From Treponema sp. (lineage in GTDB: Bacteria; Spirochaetota; Spirochaetia; Treponematales; Breznakiellaceae): DNA of 10,259 bases. The position numbers and the translations under genes were made by a program. The notes beneath the pieces were generated by a model. It was given only the letters and a program-made list of their open reading frames with translations. It was not told the DNA's origin and did not search any database. Below, piece by piece: positions 1 to 7,196 of the stretch (position 1 is its first letter; each line of letters opens with the position of its first letter). The stretch is taken from NCBI GenBank assembly GCA_031271075.1, contig JAISWN010000337.1, positions 1 through 10,259 of the forward strand. Reading direction: 5' to 3'.

Positions 1-38
1 ACGACCCGCGCCAAGTCGTGGACGCTTATAATCCTCAT
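1..38 (-). CDS. 5' end of an unidentified minus-strand gene (partial)
   Basis: Only the first 12 codons and two further bases are inside the window, reading MRIISVHDLARV on the minus strand. The ATG at 38-36 is preceded by a GGGAGGG-type ribosome-binding site at about 43-49, giving roughly five bases of spacing. A second ATG at 41-39 lies in the same frame but is too close to that site, so 38 is preferred. The gene is divergent from oppA and leaves the window on the left. The fragment is too short to assign a family, so no function is proposed. An extended -10 promoter motif about 30 bases upstream supports a real gene start. Confidence 0.5.
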   Translation of the reverse strand, partial: MRIISVHDLARV

Positions 39-67
39 CATTCCCTCCCGAAAAATCATGATGGATT

Positions 68-76
68 AGTATATCA
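68..76 (-). promoter_or_regulatory. Candidate extended -10 promoter for the leftward gene
   Basis: Read on the minus strand, positions 76 to 68 spell TGATATACT, an extended -10 (TGn followed by TATACT, five of six matches to TATAAT). Extended -10 promoters need little -35 contact. The best nearby -35-like hexamer, TTTACT at 103-98, is badly spaced. A transcript starting near 61 would have a short leader of about 20 bases before the ATG at 38. The motif is seen directly; promoter activity is inferred. Confidence 0.4.
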
Positions 77-206
77 TACCCTCCTTTCCTATGGAAAAGT
101 AAACGCCGATGCCCTGGAGCGGGTATGTTGGATATTGATACTACCAAAGAACGGATAGAAAGAAAAGCCGGCCATTTATAAAGGATTTGGGAGAAATTTG
201 GGCGCA

Positions 207-321
207 TTTGCGGCGTAGAACGCCGCAAACCGGGCTTTTCGGGGCTCCGCTACGCTCCGGCCCCGGCGCAATGCGCCGTGGCTGCGCGCCTCTCCGAGGC
301 TCCGCCCCTGCGGGGCGCGCA
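207..321. repeat. Cluster of G+C-rich inverted repeats (non-coding)
   Basis: Several perfect palindromes sit in tandem. They are a 9-bp stem (207-215 with 221-229, 5-base loop), a 6-bp stem (240-245 with 260-265), a 7-bp stem around one centre base (264-270 with 272-278), an 8-bp stem (283-290 with 314-321), and, enclosed by or overlapping the last, a 4-bp stem (289-292 with 296-299) and a 6-bp stem (303-308 with 312-317). No open reading frame of useful length covers the stretch, and the base composition is richer in G+C than its surroundings. The arrangement resembles dispersed intergenic palindromic elements (REP/BIME-like) or a folded RNA. No T-run follows the stems, so simple terminator function is unlikely. 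Family membership is not established. Confidence 0.5.
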
Positions 322-358
322 CCCCTCCAATCCCTTGCGCGGGTTTTTTCCCCGTAAG

Positions 359-399
359 TTTAGCCTGGAGGGGCTTTAGCCTGGAGGGGCTTTAGCCCC
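359..399. repeat. 16-bp tandem repeat (about 2.4 copies) ending in a TTTA-loop hairpin
   Basis: The 16-base unit TTTAGCCTGGAGGGGC occurs at 359-374 and again, identically, at 375-390, followed by a partial copy TTTAGCC at 391-397. The last copy runs into a perfect hairpin: GGGGC (386-390), loop TTTA (391-394), GCCCC (395-399). With only two full copies and no spacers this is not a CRISPR array. It is non-coding, and its length could vary between strains by slippage. Confidence 0.6.
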
Positions 400-538
400 C
401 AATGAGCCGATGGGGAGCGAAAGGGTCTTAATGCCGCGGCCGGGCGGGAGCGGCTTCCTTGCCTCCTTTCTTAATGCGCCGGAGAACAAGAAAAAGCTCT
501 GAGATTGCGTTGCGACTGAATAGTTACGTTTTTTTAAC

Positions 539-566
539 TTGTGTCATCGGCATCACTTGTGATAAA
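539..566 (+). promoter_or_regulatory. Candidate opp operon promoter with overlapping direct repeats
   Basis: A weak -35 (TTGTGT, 539-544) is followed after 16 bases by GATAAA (561-566), which is preceded by TGT and so has an extended -10 form. It lies about 40 bases before the oppA start. Two direct repeats ACTTGTG (537-543 and 555-561), 18 bases apart from start to start, overlap both promoter elements and could be an operator. An alternative reading is TTAACT (534-539) with TGTGAT (558-563), 18 bases apart. All of this is motif matching by eye. Confidence 0.35.
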
Positions 567-604
567 CTTACCGCGGTAATTTCATTAATTTGAGGAGGAC
601 GAGG

Positions 605-2221
605 ATGAAAAAAAATCTGCTACCTGTATTGATTCTGACTGTTGCTCTGGCGGGCCCGGTTTTCGCGGGCGGATTCAAGCAGCAATCCGGTCCCGCGGCC
701 GCGGCAAGCGGGGTAAAGAAGATCTCCCTCTATACGGAACGGGAGTATCGATCCCTCAACCAGCTTACCGGATCGGACCAGAACCTTTTCGAGGTTCTGG
801 GGAACGTGAGTGAAGGGCTTTACCGCACGGACGCGGACCACCAGCCGGTACCCGCCCTTGCCACGGGGCATGAAGTCTCCCCCGACGGGCTTGTGTACAC
901 CTTTCATCTGCGCAGGGGCCTCAAGTGGAGTAACGGCGATCCCCTTACCGCCAAAGACTTTGTATATTCCTGCCTGAAACTGGTTGAAAACCCCGAAAAC
1001 AGTTACGGCTTCATCGTTACCGATTATGTGGTAAACGCCATGGAATATCAGGAAGGCAAGGTAAAGGCGGATCAGGTGGGCCTCAAAGCGCTCAACGACC
1101 TTACCTTCCAGGTAACCCTCAAGGCGCCGACCGCCTATTTTATCCTGCTTACCACGATGCCCGTGTATTATCCCTTGAACGAGAAATTCGTGGAATCCAG
1201 GGGCGGTAATTACGCCAATACCGCGCAGGATATCCTCTACTGCGGGCCTTTCAAAATTACCGAGTTTGATCTTGCCTCGGGCGTCAAAATGGTAAAAAAC
1301 CCCGATTATTGGGACGCGGCCAGCGTCAAACTTGATGCCGTCGAGTTCCACGTTATCAAGGATCAGAGCGCCGCCCTTAACGCCTACGAAGCGGGTGAAA
1401 TTGACCGGGTGAATCTGACCGCCCAGGATATTCCGTCTTTTAAAAACAGTCCCGATGTAATCACCTTCTCGGATTTCCGCAACAACTATCTTCAGTTCAA
1501 CACGATTAACCCCGAGATGAACCTCAACATCCGTAAGGCCCTTTCCTTCGCGGTAGACCGGGAACTGCTCGTTTCCACCGTACTCGCCAACGGCAGCGTG
1601 GCCGCCGGCGGCGTGGTGAGCCAGGGCGTAAACGGGGACGGAAAGAAGACCTTCCGCCAGTTAAACGGCAATGTTTCGGCCTTTGACGCGGCCAAGGCAA
1701 AGCAGCACTGGGCTGTCGGAGTAGCCGAGTTGGGCGGCAAGGCGCCGCAGCTCACCATGCTCTGTATGGACGACAGTATGACCAAAGATCTGGCTACCTT
1801 TGTGCAGGATCAGTGCCGCAGGAATCTGGGGATAGAGGTAACCATCAGCCCTTCAACCCAGCGGGCGCGGAACGATGTAATGCAGACCAACCCGGAATAC
1901 GACTTCGCCATATCCGCCTGGGGCGCCGATTACGACGACGCCATGACCTACCTTGACCTGTGGACCAGCGGGAACGGCTACCGGGGTAATTACAGTAACC
2001 CCGATTACAACAAGATGATCGCCGACGCCAAAGCCGAACCGGATCCGGCCAAACGGCTTGCCATCATGCTCAGGGCTGAAAAGAAACTCATCGAGGAAGA
2101 CATGGTCGTAACCGGCATTTACGACAGGGGTTTTACCCGCCTGACCAGGAAAAACGTGAAAGGACTGATCGCTCATCCCGTGGGACAGCCCCTCGATCTG
2201 AAGTGGGCCTACGTCGAATAA
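605..2221 (+). CDS. oppA: Oligopeptide ABC transporter, periplasmic substrate-binding protein OppA
   Basis: This 538-residue protein belongs to the SBP_bac_5 family. It captures peptides in the periplasm and delivers them to OppB/OppC. The ATG at 605 is chosen over an in-frame TTG at 590 because GGAGG (594-598) lies six bases before it and a normal signal peptide begins there: two lysines, a hydrophobic core at about residues 5-17, and a likely signal peptidase I site after VFA (residue 21). No cysteine occurs before about residue 123, so it is not a lipoprotein, unlike many OppA proteins of Gram-positive bacteria. Family landmarks are the VLGNVSEGLYR segment (64-74), the block from EVSPDG to TAKDF (90-119), and the C-terminal tryptophan-rich domain with SAWGADYDD and NYSNPDYN. 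It is first gene of oppABCDF, with oppB four bases downstream. The family is clear; the exact peptide preference cannot be read from the sequence. Confidence 0.93.
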   Translation: MKKNLLPVLILTVALAGPVFAGGFKQQSGPAAAASGVKKISLYTEREYRSLNQLTGSDQNLFEVLGNVSEGLYRTDADHQPVPALATGHEVSPDGLVYTFHLRRGLKWSNGDPLTAKDFVYSCLKLVENPENSYGFIVTDYVVNAMEYQEGKVKADQVGLKALNDLTFQVTLKAPTAYFILLTTMPVYYPLNEKFVESRGGNYANTAQDILYCGPFKITEFDLASGVKMVKNPDYWDAASVKLDAVEFHVIKDQSAALNAYEAGEIDRVNLTAQDIPSFKNSPDVITFSDFRNNYLQFNTINPEMNLNIRKALSFAVDRELLVSTVLANGSVAAGGVVSQGVNGDGKKTFRQLNGNVSAFDAAKAKQHWAVGVAELGGKAPQLTMLCMDDSMTKDLATFVQDQCRRNLGIEVTISPSTQRARNDVMQTNPEYDFAISAWGADYDDAMTYLDLWTSGNGYRGNYSNPDYNKMIADAKAEPDPAKRLAIMLRAEKKLIEEDMVVTGIYDRGFTRLTRKNVKGLIAHPVGQPLDLKWAYVE

Positions 2222-2225
2222 AACC

Positions 2226-3167
2226 GTGGGTAAATACCTTGTCAAACGGGTCATTTATATTGTACTGACCATGTGGCTTATTGCCACGGCAACTTTTTTC
2301 TTGATGAAATTAATGCCCGGTACGCCCTTTGACGAAGAGCGCTTTGTGCGTTTACAGCCTTCACAGCAGGCGGCGGCCATGGCCCAATACGGTTTGGACA
2401 AGCCTTTGGGGGGACAGTACCTGCAATATATGGGCAACGTGCTGCATGGGGATCTGGGCACTTCCTTTACCTATAACGGCAGGAAGGTAAGCGAGCTCAT
2501 CCGGGGCCGTATTCCGCCCAGCGCTCTGGTAGGCGCCCAGGCGATTCTGGTAGGCCTGGGTATAGGTTTGTCCCTGGGGATTGTCGCCGCGTGGCGGCAC
2601 AACGGCGTCCTGGACAGCATGACCATGGTCCTGGCGATGCTGGGCGTGAGCGTTCCCAATTTCGTCGCCGCCGCGCTGCTTCAGTATTTTGTCGGGCTCA
2701 GGCTGGGCGTACTGCCGGTAGCCTTCTGGGAGAACTGGGCCTGCTCAATTATGCCGAGTATCGCCCTCTGTTTTTCGCCCCTTTCCAGCGCGGCGCGGTT
2801 TATCCGTACCGAGATGCTGGATGTTTTAAGCCAGGATTATATCATCACCGCGCGTTCCAAAGGCATGAGCCGGATGCGGCTTATGATGAAACATACCCTG
2901 CGTAATTCCATAATCCCGGTAGTTACGATATTCGGCCCCATGGTGGTAAACCTGATGACCGGTTCCCTGGCGGTGGAGAGTATTTTTTCCATACCGGGCA
3001 TCGGGAGTCTCTTTACCGATTCGGTGCGTAACAACGACTACCCGGTAATTATGGGGCTGACTATGTTTTTCAGCCTGTTCTACATTACGGTTATATTCCT
3101 CGTGGATGTGGCCTACGGCCTCATCGACCCCAGGATACGTCTGGCCGGGGATAATTCCGGGGCATAG
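2226..3167 (+). CDS. oppB: Oligopeptide ABC transporter, inner-membrane permease OppB
   Basis: This 313-residue permease (BPD_transp_1 family) pairs with OppC to form the translocation path. The start is GTG at 2226, four bases after the oppA stop. No clear ribosome-binding site precedes it, so translation is probably coupled to oppA. The N-terminus, MGKYLVKRVIYIVLTMWLIA, and the following FFLMKLMPGTPF are typical of OppB: a first membrane helix at about residues 8-28, then the PGTPF segment leading into a periplasmic loop. Further hydrophobic helices follow at about 100-122, 132-156, 172-192, 229-250 and 276-300. The cytoplasmic EAA loop that contacts the ATPases is at about residues 205-231 (YIITARSKGMS, ending in NSIIP). 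The length is normal for the family. The stop codon overlaps the ribosome-binding site of oppC. Confidence 0.93.
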   Translation: MGKYLVKRVIYIVLTMWLIATATFFLMKLMPGTPFDEERFVRLQPSQQAAAMAQYGLDKPLGGQYLQYMGNVLHGDLGTSFTYNGRKVSELIRGRIPPSALVGAQAILVGLGIGLSLGIVAAWRHNGVLDSMTMVLAMLGVSVPNFVAAALLQYFVGLRLGVLPVAFWENWACSIMPSIALCFSPLSSAARFIRTEMLDVLSQDYIITARSKGMSRMRLMMKHTLRNSIIPVVTIFGPMVVNLMTGSLAVESIFSIPGIGSLFTDSVRNNDYPVIMGLTMFFSLFYITVIFLVDVAYGLIDPRIRLAGDNSGA

Positions 3168-3177
3168 GAGGCCGATC

Positions 3178-4113
3178 ATGGAAGCGGATACGGACAACAT
3201 CGTTATTGACGCCGGACTTTTCGAGCCTTCCCCGGATATGTCCTCCCAGCGGGAACGTATTGCCCGGATCCATCACAGCGCGTTCTATGACGGCTGGATC
3301 AGGCTGCGAAAAAATAAAGCCGCCGTTGGGGGCTGCGCGGTACTTATCGTCATAACCCTGCTGGCCGTCTTCGCGCCTTTCTTTTCACAATTCACCTATT
3401 ATGATACGGATTATACGGCCAGGTTTATTCCTCCCGGCGCCGAGCACATCTTTGGCACCGATCTTTTCGGCCGGGATCTATGGGCCAGGCTCTGGTACGG
3501 CACCAGGATCTCATTGCTTATCGGGCTTTCCGCGGCCTTTATCAACCTTTTTATCGGGGTAACTTACGGTTCCGTGTCCGCCATCGCCGGCGGTAATGTG
3601 GACAACATGATGCAGCGTATCATAGAACTTCTGGTGGGCATTCCTTCCCTCATCATCCTTATTCTCATGATGGTGGTTCTGCCGCCCGGGGTGTGGACGA
3701 TTATCATCGCCCTCTCGGTAACCGGCTGGGTGAACATGGCGCGGCTGGTACGGGCCGAAATCCTGCGGATTAAAACGCAGGAATTTGTACTCGCCGCCCG
3801 GCTTTTGGGAACGCCTACGCCGAAAATCATCGTCCGCCATTTGGTGCCCAACACGGTAAGCGTTATCGTTATCCAAACCATGTTCAGTATTCCTGCGGCG
3901 ATTTTTTCCGAAGCCTTTTTAAGCTTTATCGGCCTGGGCATTGCCGAGCCGAGGGCTTCCCTGGGGGTCCTGATAAACGTAGGTTACGGTTCCCTCCGTA
4001 CCTCTCCCCACATGTTGATCTTCCCCTCTATTGTGATCGTTTTAATAATGGTGTGTTTTTGTATCCTCGGCGACGGGCTGCGCGACGCCTTTGATCCGCG
4101 CATGAGGCAGTAG
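3178..4113 (+). CDS. oppC: Oligopeptide ABC transporter, inner-membrane permease OppC
   Basis: This 311-residue protein is the second permease of the transporter. The ATG at 3178 is chosen because AGGAGG (3166-3171) sits six bases upstream. The frame stays open back to 3106, but that would overlap oppB and add residues unlike the family. The cytoplasmic N-terminus of about 50 residues with MFEP-like residues (LFEPSPDM) is usual for OppC. It is followed by a first helix at about 50-70, the GTDLFGRD motif (93-100) characteristic of OppC/DppC, and five more helices. The EAA loop is at about 202-225 (EFVLAARLLGTPTPK, ending in HLVPN). The C-terminus GDGLRDAFDPR is also a family hallmark. oppD starts 12 bases after the stop. 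Confidence 0.93.
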   Translation: MEADTDNIVIDAGLFEPSPDMSSQRERIARIHHSAFYDGWIRLRKNKAAVGGCAVLIVITLLAVFAPFFSQFTYYDTDYTARFIPPGAEHIFGTDLFGRDLWARLWYGTRISLLIGLSAAFINLFIGVTYGSVSAIAGGNVDNMMQRIIELLVGIPSLIILILMMVVLPPGVWTIIIALSVTGWVNMARLVRAEILRIKTQEFVLAARLLGTPTPKIIVRHLVPNTVSVIVIQTMFSIPAAIFSEAFLSFIGLGIAEPRASLGVLINVGYGSLRTSPHMLIFPSIVIVLIMVCFCILGDGLRDAFDPRMRQ

Positions 4114-4125
4114 GGCTCAGACAGT

Positions 4126-5157
4126 ATGGAAGAAAAAGAGCGGGAAAGCCGGAGCCTTTTAAAGGTTTCCGGTTTGGAAGTAAGTATCCACACCGACAAC
4201 GGGGTTGTCTACGCGGTACGGGGGGTGAGTTTTACCCTGCATCATGGCGAGACCCTGGCGGTAGTAGGGGAATCGGGCTGCGGTAAATCGGTTACCTTTA
4301 AATCAATATTGGGCCTCTTGCCCGAAACCGGCCGCATTGACTCAGGCAGCGTATTTCTGGAAGGACGGGAAATCGCAAGCCTTCCTGAAAAAGAGATGCG
4401 CCAGATCCGGGGACGGGATATTTCCATGATATTCCAGGATCCCCTTACCAGCCTCAATCCGACAATGAATGTAGGAAGCCAGATAGAGGAGGTGCTTAAA
4501 CTGCACCGGACGAATATGACCACCTCCCAGCGCCGGCAGCGGGTGCTGGAACTCCTGGATCTGGCGGGTATACCAAACCCGCAAGAACGGTACCGGCAGT
4601 ATCCGCATCAATTTAGCGGGGGAATGCGGCAGCGGGTGATGATTGCTATCGCCTTGGCCTGCGATCCCAAGATACTCATCGCCGACGAGCCGACCACCGC
4701 GCTGGACGTAACGATTCAGGCCCAGATCCTGGATTTAATGAAAGAGCTGCAACATAAGATAAACACGGCCATAGTGATTATTACCCACAATTTGGGGGTA
4801 GTAGCGAGTATCGCCAAGCGTCTGGTGGTGCTTTACGGCGGCAAAGTAGTGGAGCAGGGACTCCTGAACGAAATTTTTTATGAAACGCGTCATCCGTATA
4901 CCAGGGGCCTTCTGGATTCCATTCCCCGCTTGAATGTTGAGCGCCGGAAACTCAGTTCTATACCCGGTTCCCCGCCGGATCTGACGGATCCGCTTCCGGG
5001 CTGCCCCTTCGCGGCCAGGTGCGGTAGTTGTATGAAGGTCTGCGGGAAATACGCCCCGCCATTTACGGCCTTTTCCGAAACCCACAGCGCCGCGTGCTGG
5101 CTCTACGATCCGCGGGCGCCCGGAGCCGCTGAGGCCGGGGAGGCGGCTAATGGATAA
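4126..5157 (+). CDS. oppD: Oligopeptide ABC transporter, ATP-binding protein OppD
   Basis: This 343-residue cytoplasmic ATPase powers import together with OppF. Visible motifs are Walker A GESGCGKS (48-55), Q-loop FQDP (Q104), ABC signature FSGGMRQR (163-170, with M in place of the usual Q), Walker B ILIADEP (183-189), D-loop ALD (192-194) and switch histidine H221. The C-terminal oligopeptide-specific extension (oligo_HPY) carries GCPFAARC, then GSCMKVC and a distal AACWLY. These clustered cysteines are conserved in OppD/DppD ATPases and in some members bind an iron-sulfur cluster. Here there is one extra cysteine (C-x5-C-x2-C-x3-C). The ATG at 4126 has only a weak purine-rich site upstream, so coupling to oppC is likely. 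The 3' end overlaps oppF by eight bases. Confidence 0.93.
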   Translation: MEEKERESRSLLKVSGLEVSIHTDNGVVYAVRGVSFTLHHGETLAVVGESGCGKSVTFKSILGLLPETGRIDSGSVFLEGREIASLPEKEMRQIRGRDISMIFQDPLTSLNPTMNVGSQIEEVLKLHRTNMTTSQRRQRVLELLDLAGIPNPQERYRQYPHQFSGGMRQRVMIAIALACDPKILIADEPTTALDVTIQAQILDLMKELQHKINTAIVIITHNLGVVASIAKRLVVLYGGKVVEQGLLNEIFYETRHPYTRGLLDSIPRLNVERRKLSSIPGSPPDLTDPLPGCPFAARCGSCMKVCGKYAPPFTAFSETHSAACWLYDPRAPGAAEAGEAANG

Positions 5158-6154
5158 GGCAAATAAAACGGCGGACGGCGATGTACTCCTTACCATTCGG
5201 GATCTGGCCCGTTATTTTATTTTGGGAAAAAAACGGATCCTTAAGGCCGTGGACGGGGTGGACTTCTCCATACGCCGGGGAGAAACTTTAGGGATAGTGG
5301 GCGAGTCGGGCTGCGGAAAATCTACCCTGGGCAGGACCGTGATAGGTCTTTATGAACCGACCCGCGGCTCTGTAGAGTTTGACGGAATTTCCGTTCACCA
5401 AAGGAAAAGCAAAAGCGTTGCCGCCGTATTTTCCAGGCGTATGCAGATGATCTTTCAGGATCCCTATACGAGCCTTAATCCGCGCATGAAGGTGAACGAT
5501 ATTATCGCCGAAGGAATCGACAATCACCACATGGCAAAAAACCGGCGGGAACGGAACCGGATGGTAGCGGAGCTGCTTTACAGCGTAGGTTTGGATGAGG
5601 ATCACGCCGGCCGTTACCCCCACGAATTTTCCGGCGGCCAGCGGCAGCGTATCGGCGTGGCCAGGGCGCTGTCGGTAAACCCCGATTTTATCATAGCCGA
5701 CGAGCCCATTTCCGCTTTGGACGTATCCATACAAGCCCAGGTTGTCAATTTATTAAAGAGCCTCCAGGCCAAGCGTCATCTTACCTATATGTTTATCGCC
5801 CACGACCTTTCCATGGTGCGCTATATCTCCGACCGTATAGGCGTAATGTACCTGGGCGGGATCGTGGAACTGGCGGACAGCGAGGAACTCTTTAAAACAC
5901 CGCTTCACCCCTATTCCATAGCCCTGCTTTCGAGCATCCCTATTCCCGATCCAAAAGAGGAGAACAGCCGCCATAGAATTGAGCTGCCCGGCAGCGTACA
6001 GAGCCCTATTAACCTGGGTGAAGGATGCCGCTTCTGTAAGCGCTGCCCGCGGGCCACAGAGATCTGCAAACACGAAACGCCGCTTCTAAAAGAGCCTATT
6101 CCCGGCCATTTCGCGGCCTGCCATAATCTTGATACAATTTACACGCAAGGCTGA
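5150..6154 (+). CDS. oppF: Oligopeptide ABC transporter, ATP-binding protein OppF
   Basis: This 334-residue ATPase is the partner of OppD. Motifs are Walker [10 protein letters not shown] (51-59), Q-loop FQDP (Q103), signature FSGGQRQR (160-167), Walker B IIADEP (181-186), D-loop ALD (189-191) and switch histidine H218. The C-terminal oligo_HPY extension contains GCRFCKRC, then EIC and a distal AACHNL, again a cysteine cluster with one extra cysteine compared with the usual pattern. The first 25 residues and the F-type [10 protein letters not shown] segment after the Q-loop favour OppF over OppD. The ATG at 5150 overlaps the last eight bases of oppD, and GGGGAGG (5137-5143) lies six bases before it inside oppD. 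It is the last gene of the transporter operon; the next gene is convergent. Confidence 0.93.
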   Translation: MDKANKTADGDVLLTIRDLARYFILGKKRILKAVDGVDFSIRRGETLGIVGESGCGKSTLGRTVIGLYEPTRGSVEFDGISVHQRKSKSVAAVFSRRMQMIFQDPYTSLNPRMKVNDIIAEGIDNHHMAKNRRERNRMVAELLYSVGLDEDHAGRYPHEFSGGQRQRIGVARALSVNPDFIIADEPISALDVSIQAQVVNLLKSLQAKRHLTYMFIAHDLSMVRYISDRIGVMYLGGIVELADSEELFKTPLHPYSIALLSSIPIPDPKEENSRHRIELPGSVQSPINLGEGCRFCKRCPRATEICKHETPLLKEPIPGHFAACHNLDTIYTQG

Positions 6155-6161
6155 CCAGTTA

Positions 6162-6177
6162 CGCTGAACTTTCAGCG
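6162..6177 (+). other. Hairpin just downstream of oppF
   Basis: CGCTGA (6162-6167) pairs perfectly with TCAGCG (6172-6177) around a 4-base loop, eight bases after the oppF stop. No T-run follows, so it is not a standard intrinsic terminator. It could protect the 3' end of the opp transcript. A second perfect 6-bp hairpin, GGCGGC with GCCGCC (6220-6225 and 6230-6235), lies 43 bases further on, also without a T-run. Confidence 0.4.
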
Positions 6178-6274
6178 GGAACCCAAAACCCCGCCCGGCG
6201 GCCCGACAATACCCAATAGGGCGGCCTGCGCCGCCTGGAGATTAGTGATCGGGGGCTGCTTCAGTGACGGCAAT

Positions 6275-6307
6275 AAGTCCCCCAAACTCCCAGGAGGCTT
6301 GTTTTTT
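6275..6307 (+). terminator. Weak candidate terminator of the opp operon
   Basis: An imperfect stem (AAGTC-CC with GG-GGCTT, one wobble and one mismatch) spans 6275-6300 and is followed by six T residues at 6302-6307. This is the only T-run after a possible stem in the 181-base convergent gap between oppF and truA. The stem is poor, so the call is tentative. I see nothing comparable serving truA from the other direction inside the gap. Confidence 0.25.
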
Positions 6308-6335
6308 GCTGTATGCTTATGGAATAGCAAGGGTG

Positions 6336-7196
6336 TCAGTCACCGTAGTCGATATTCCAGAGCCAGAGCCCCTTGCCCGGCAGGGCGGGGCCGGCGAGTT
6401 TCCGTTCCCCCGCCTCCATGGCCTCCCTCAGTGCCCGGGGGGGAAGGCGGCGTTCCTCGAAAAAGAGCAGGGTTCCCAGCACGGTGCGGACCATCTTCCA
6501 CAAAAAGGCGTTGGCCCTTATCTCGAATACCAGGGTATCCCGGTCAATGAAAAAACCGCAGCGCGAAATGTAGCGGAACCGGGATTTGCTTGGATCCCGG
6601 GGGCTGGCGAAGAGGGAACAGTCCCGTTCCCCCAGGAGAAGGCGGCCGTAGTCGTTCAGCAGGCCCATGTCGGGACGCCGCCGGAGCTGCAGGGCGTAGC
6701 GGAGTTCCTGGGGCAGACCCCGGCGGCCGCAGATCAACTGGTAGCGGTAGATGCGGCTCCTGGCGTCAAAGCGGGCGTGAAAATCCCGCCGGGTTTCCCT
6801 GGCCTCCAGGATCCTTACATCCCGGGGGAGGAGGCTGTTCAGGGCGGGGACAAAACGGCCGGCGGGGATGCCGGCCATGGGGGTGTAGAAATTGGCCACC
6901 TGGCCCGCCGCGTGAACCCCCGCGTCGGTACGGCCCGATCCGGTAAGGCGGATGCGGGTTTTATGTATCTTTTCCAGGGCTTCCTCGATGAGCCCCTGAA
7001 CGGTGCGTGGCCTCCCCTGATCCCCTTCGCGCCGGTTCCCACCCTCCCGGTCCCGGCCGTCCTGTTTCTGCCAGCCCGAAAAATCCGTGCCGTCGTAGGC
7101 CACCAAAAGTCGGATGTTCCGCGTTTCCCCGGCACCTTCCGGATGCGCGGCGGGAACCGGGCAGGGCGAAGAGGGATCGTAAGGCGGCTCAGGCAT
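6336..7196 (-). CDS. truA: tRNA pseudouridine(38-40) synthase TruA
   Basis: This 286-residue cytoplasmic enzyme converts uridines 38-40 in the tRNA anticodon arm to pseudouridine. Landmarks are LLVAYDGTDFSGWQKQ (30-45), TVQG (65-68) and the catalytic loop GSGRTDAGVHA (86-96), with the nucleophile Asp91. Downstream are FHARFDARSRIYRYQL and the C-terminal FLWKMVRTVLGTL. The ATG at 7196 is taken because it overlaps the DUF2225 stop by eight bases, suggesting coupled translation. The frame is open further upstream to 7271 but without a plausible start. Two oddities are seen: about 25 residues of Pro/Ala-rich sequence before the domain, and an Arg/Gly/Asp-rich insertion at residues 46-63 between GWQKQ and TVQG, which are normally only a few residues apart. 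The assignment is secure. Confidence 0.93.
   Translation of the reverse strand: MPEPPYDPSSPCPVPAAHPEGAGETRNIRLLVAYDGTDFSGWQKQDGRDREGGNRREGDQGRPRTVQGLIEEALEKIHKTRIRLTGSGRTDAGVHAAGQVANFYTPMAGIPAGRFVPALNSLLPRDVRILEARETRRDFHARFDARSRIYRYQLICGRRGLPQELRYALQLRRRPDMGLLNDYGRLLLGERDCSLFASPRDPSKSRFRYISRCGFFIDRDTLVFEIRANAFLWKMVRTVLGTLLFFEERRLPPRALREAMEAGERKLAGPALPGKGLWLWNIDYGD

Noticed and set aside
359..397. CRISPR array
   Set aside because: The copies are directly adjacent with no spacers, and only two are complete.
620..1351. A 243-codon minus-strand frame opposite oppA
   Set aside because: OppA on the plus strand is unmistakable; the antisense product has no domain signature.
3106..3177. Upstream in-frame extension of oppC
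   Set aside because: It overlaps oppB, and a good AGGAGG site with proper spacing marks the ATG at 3178.
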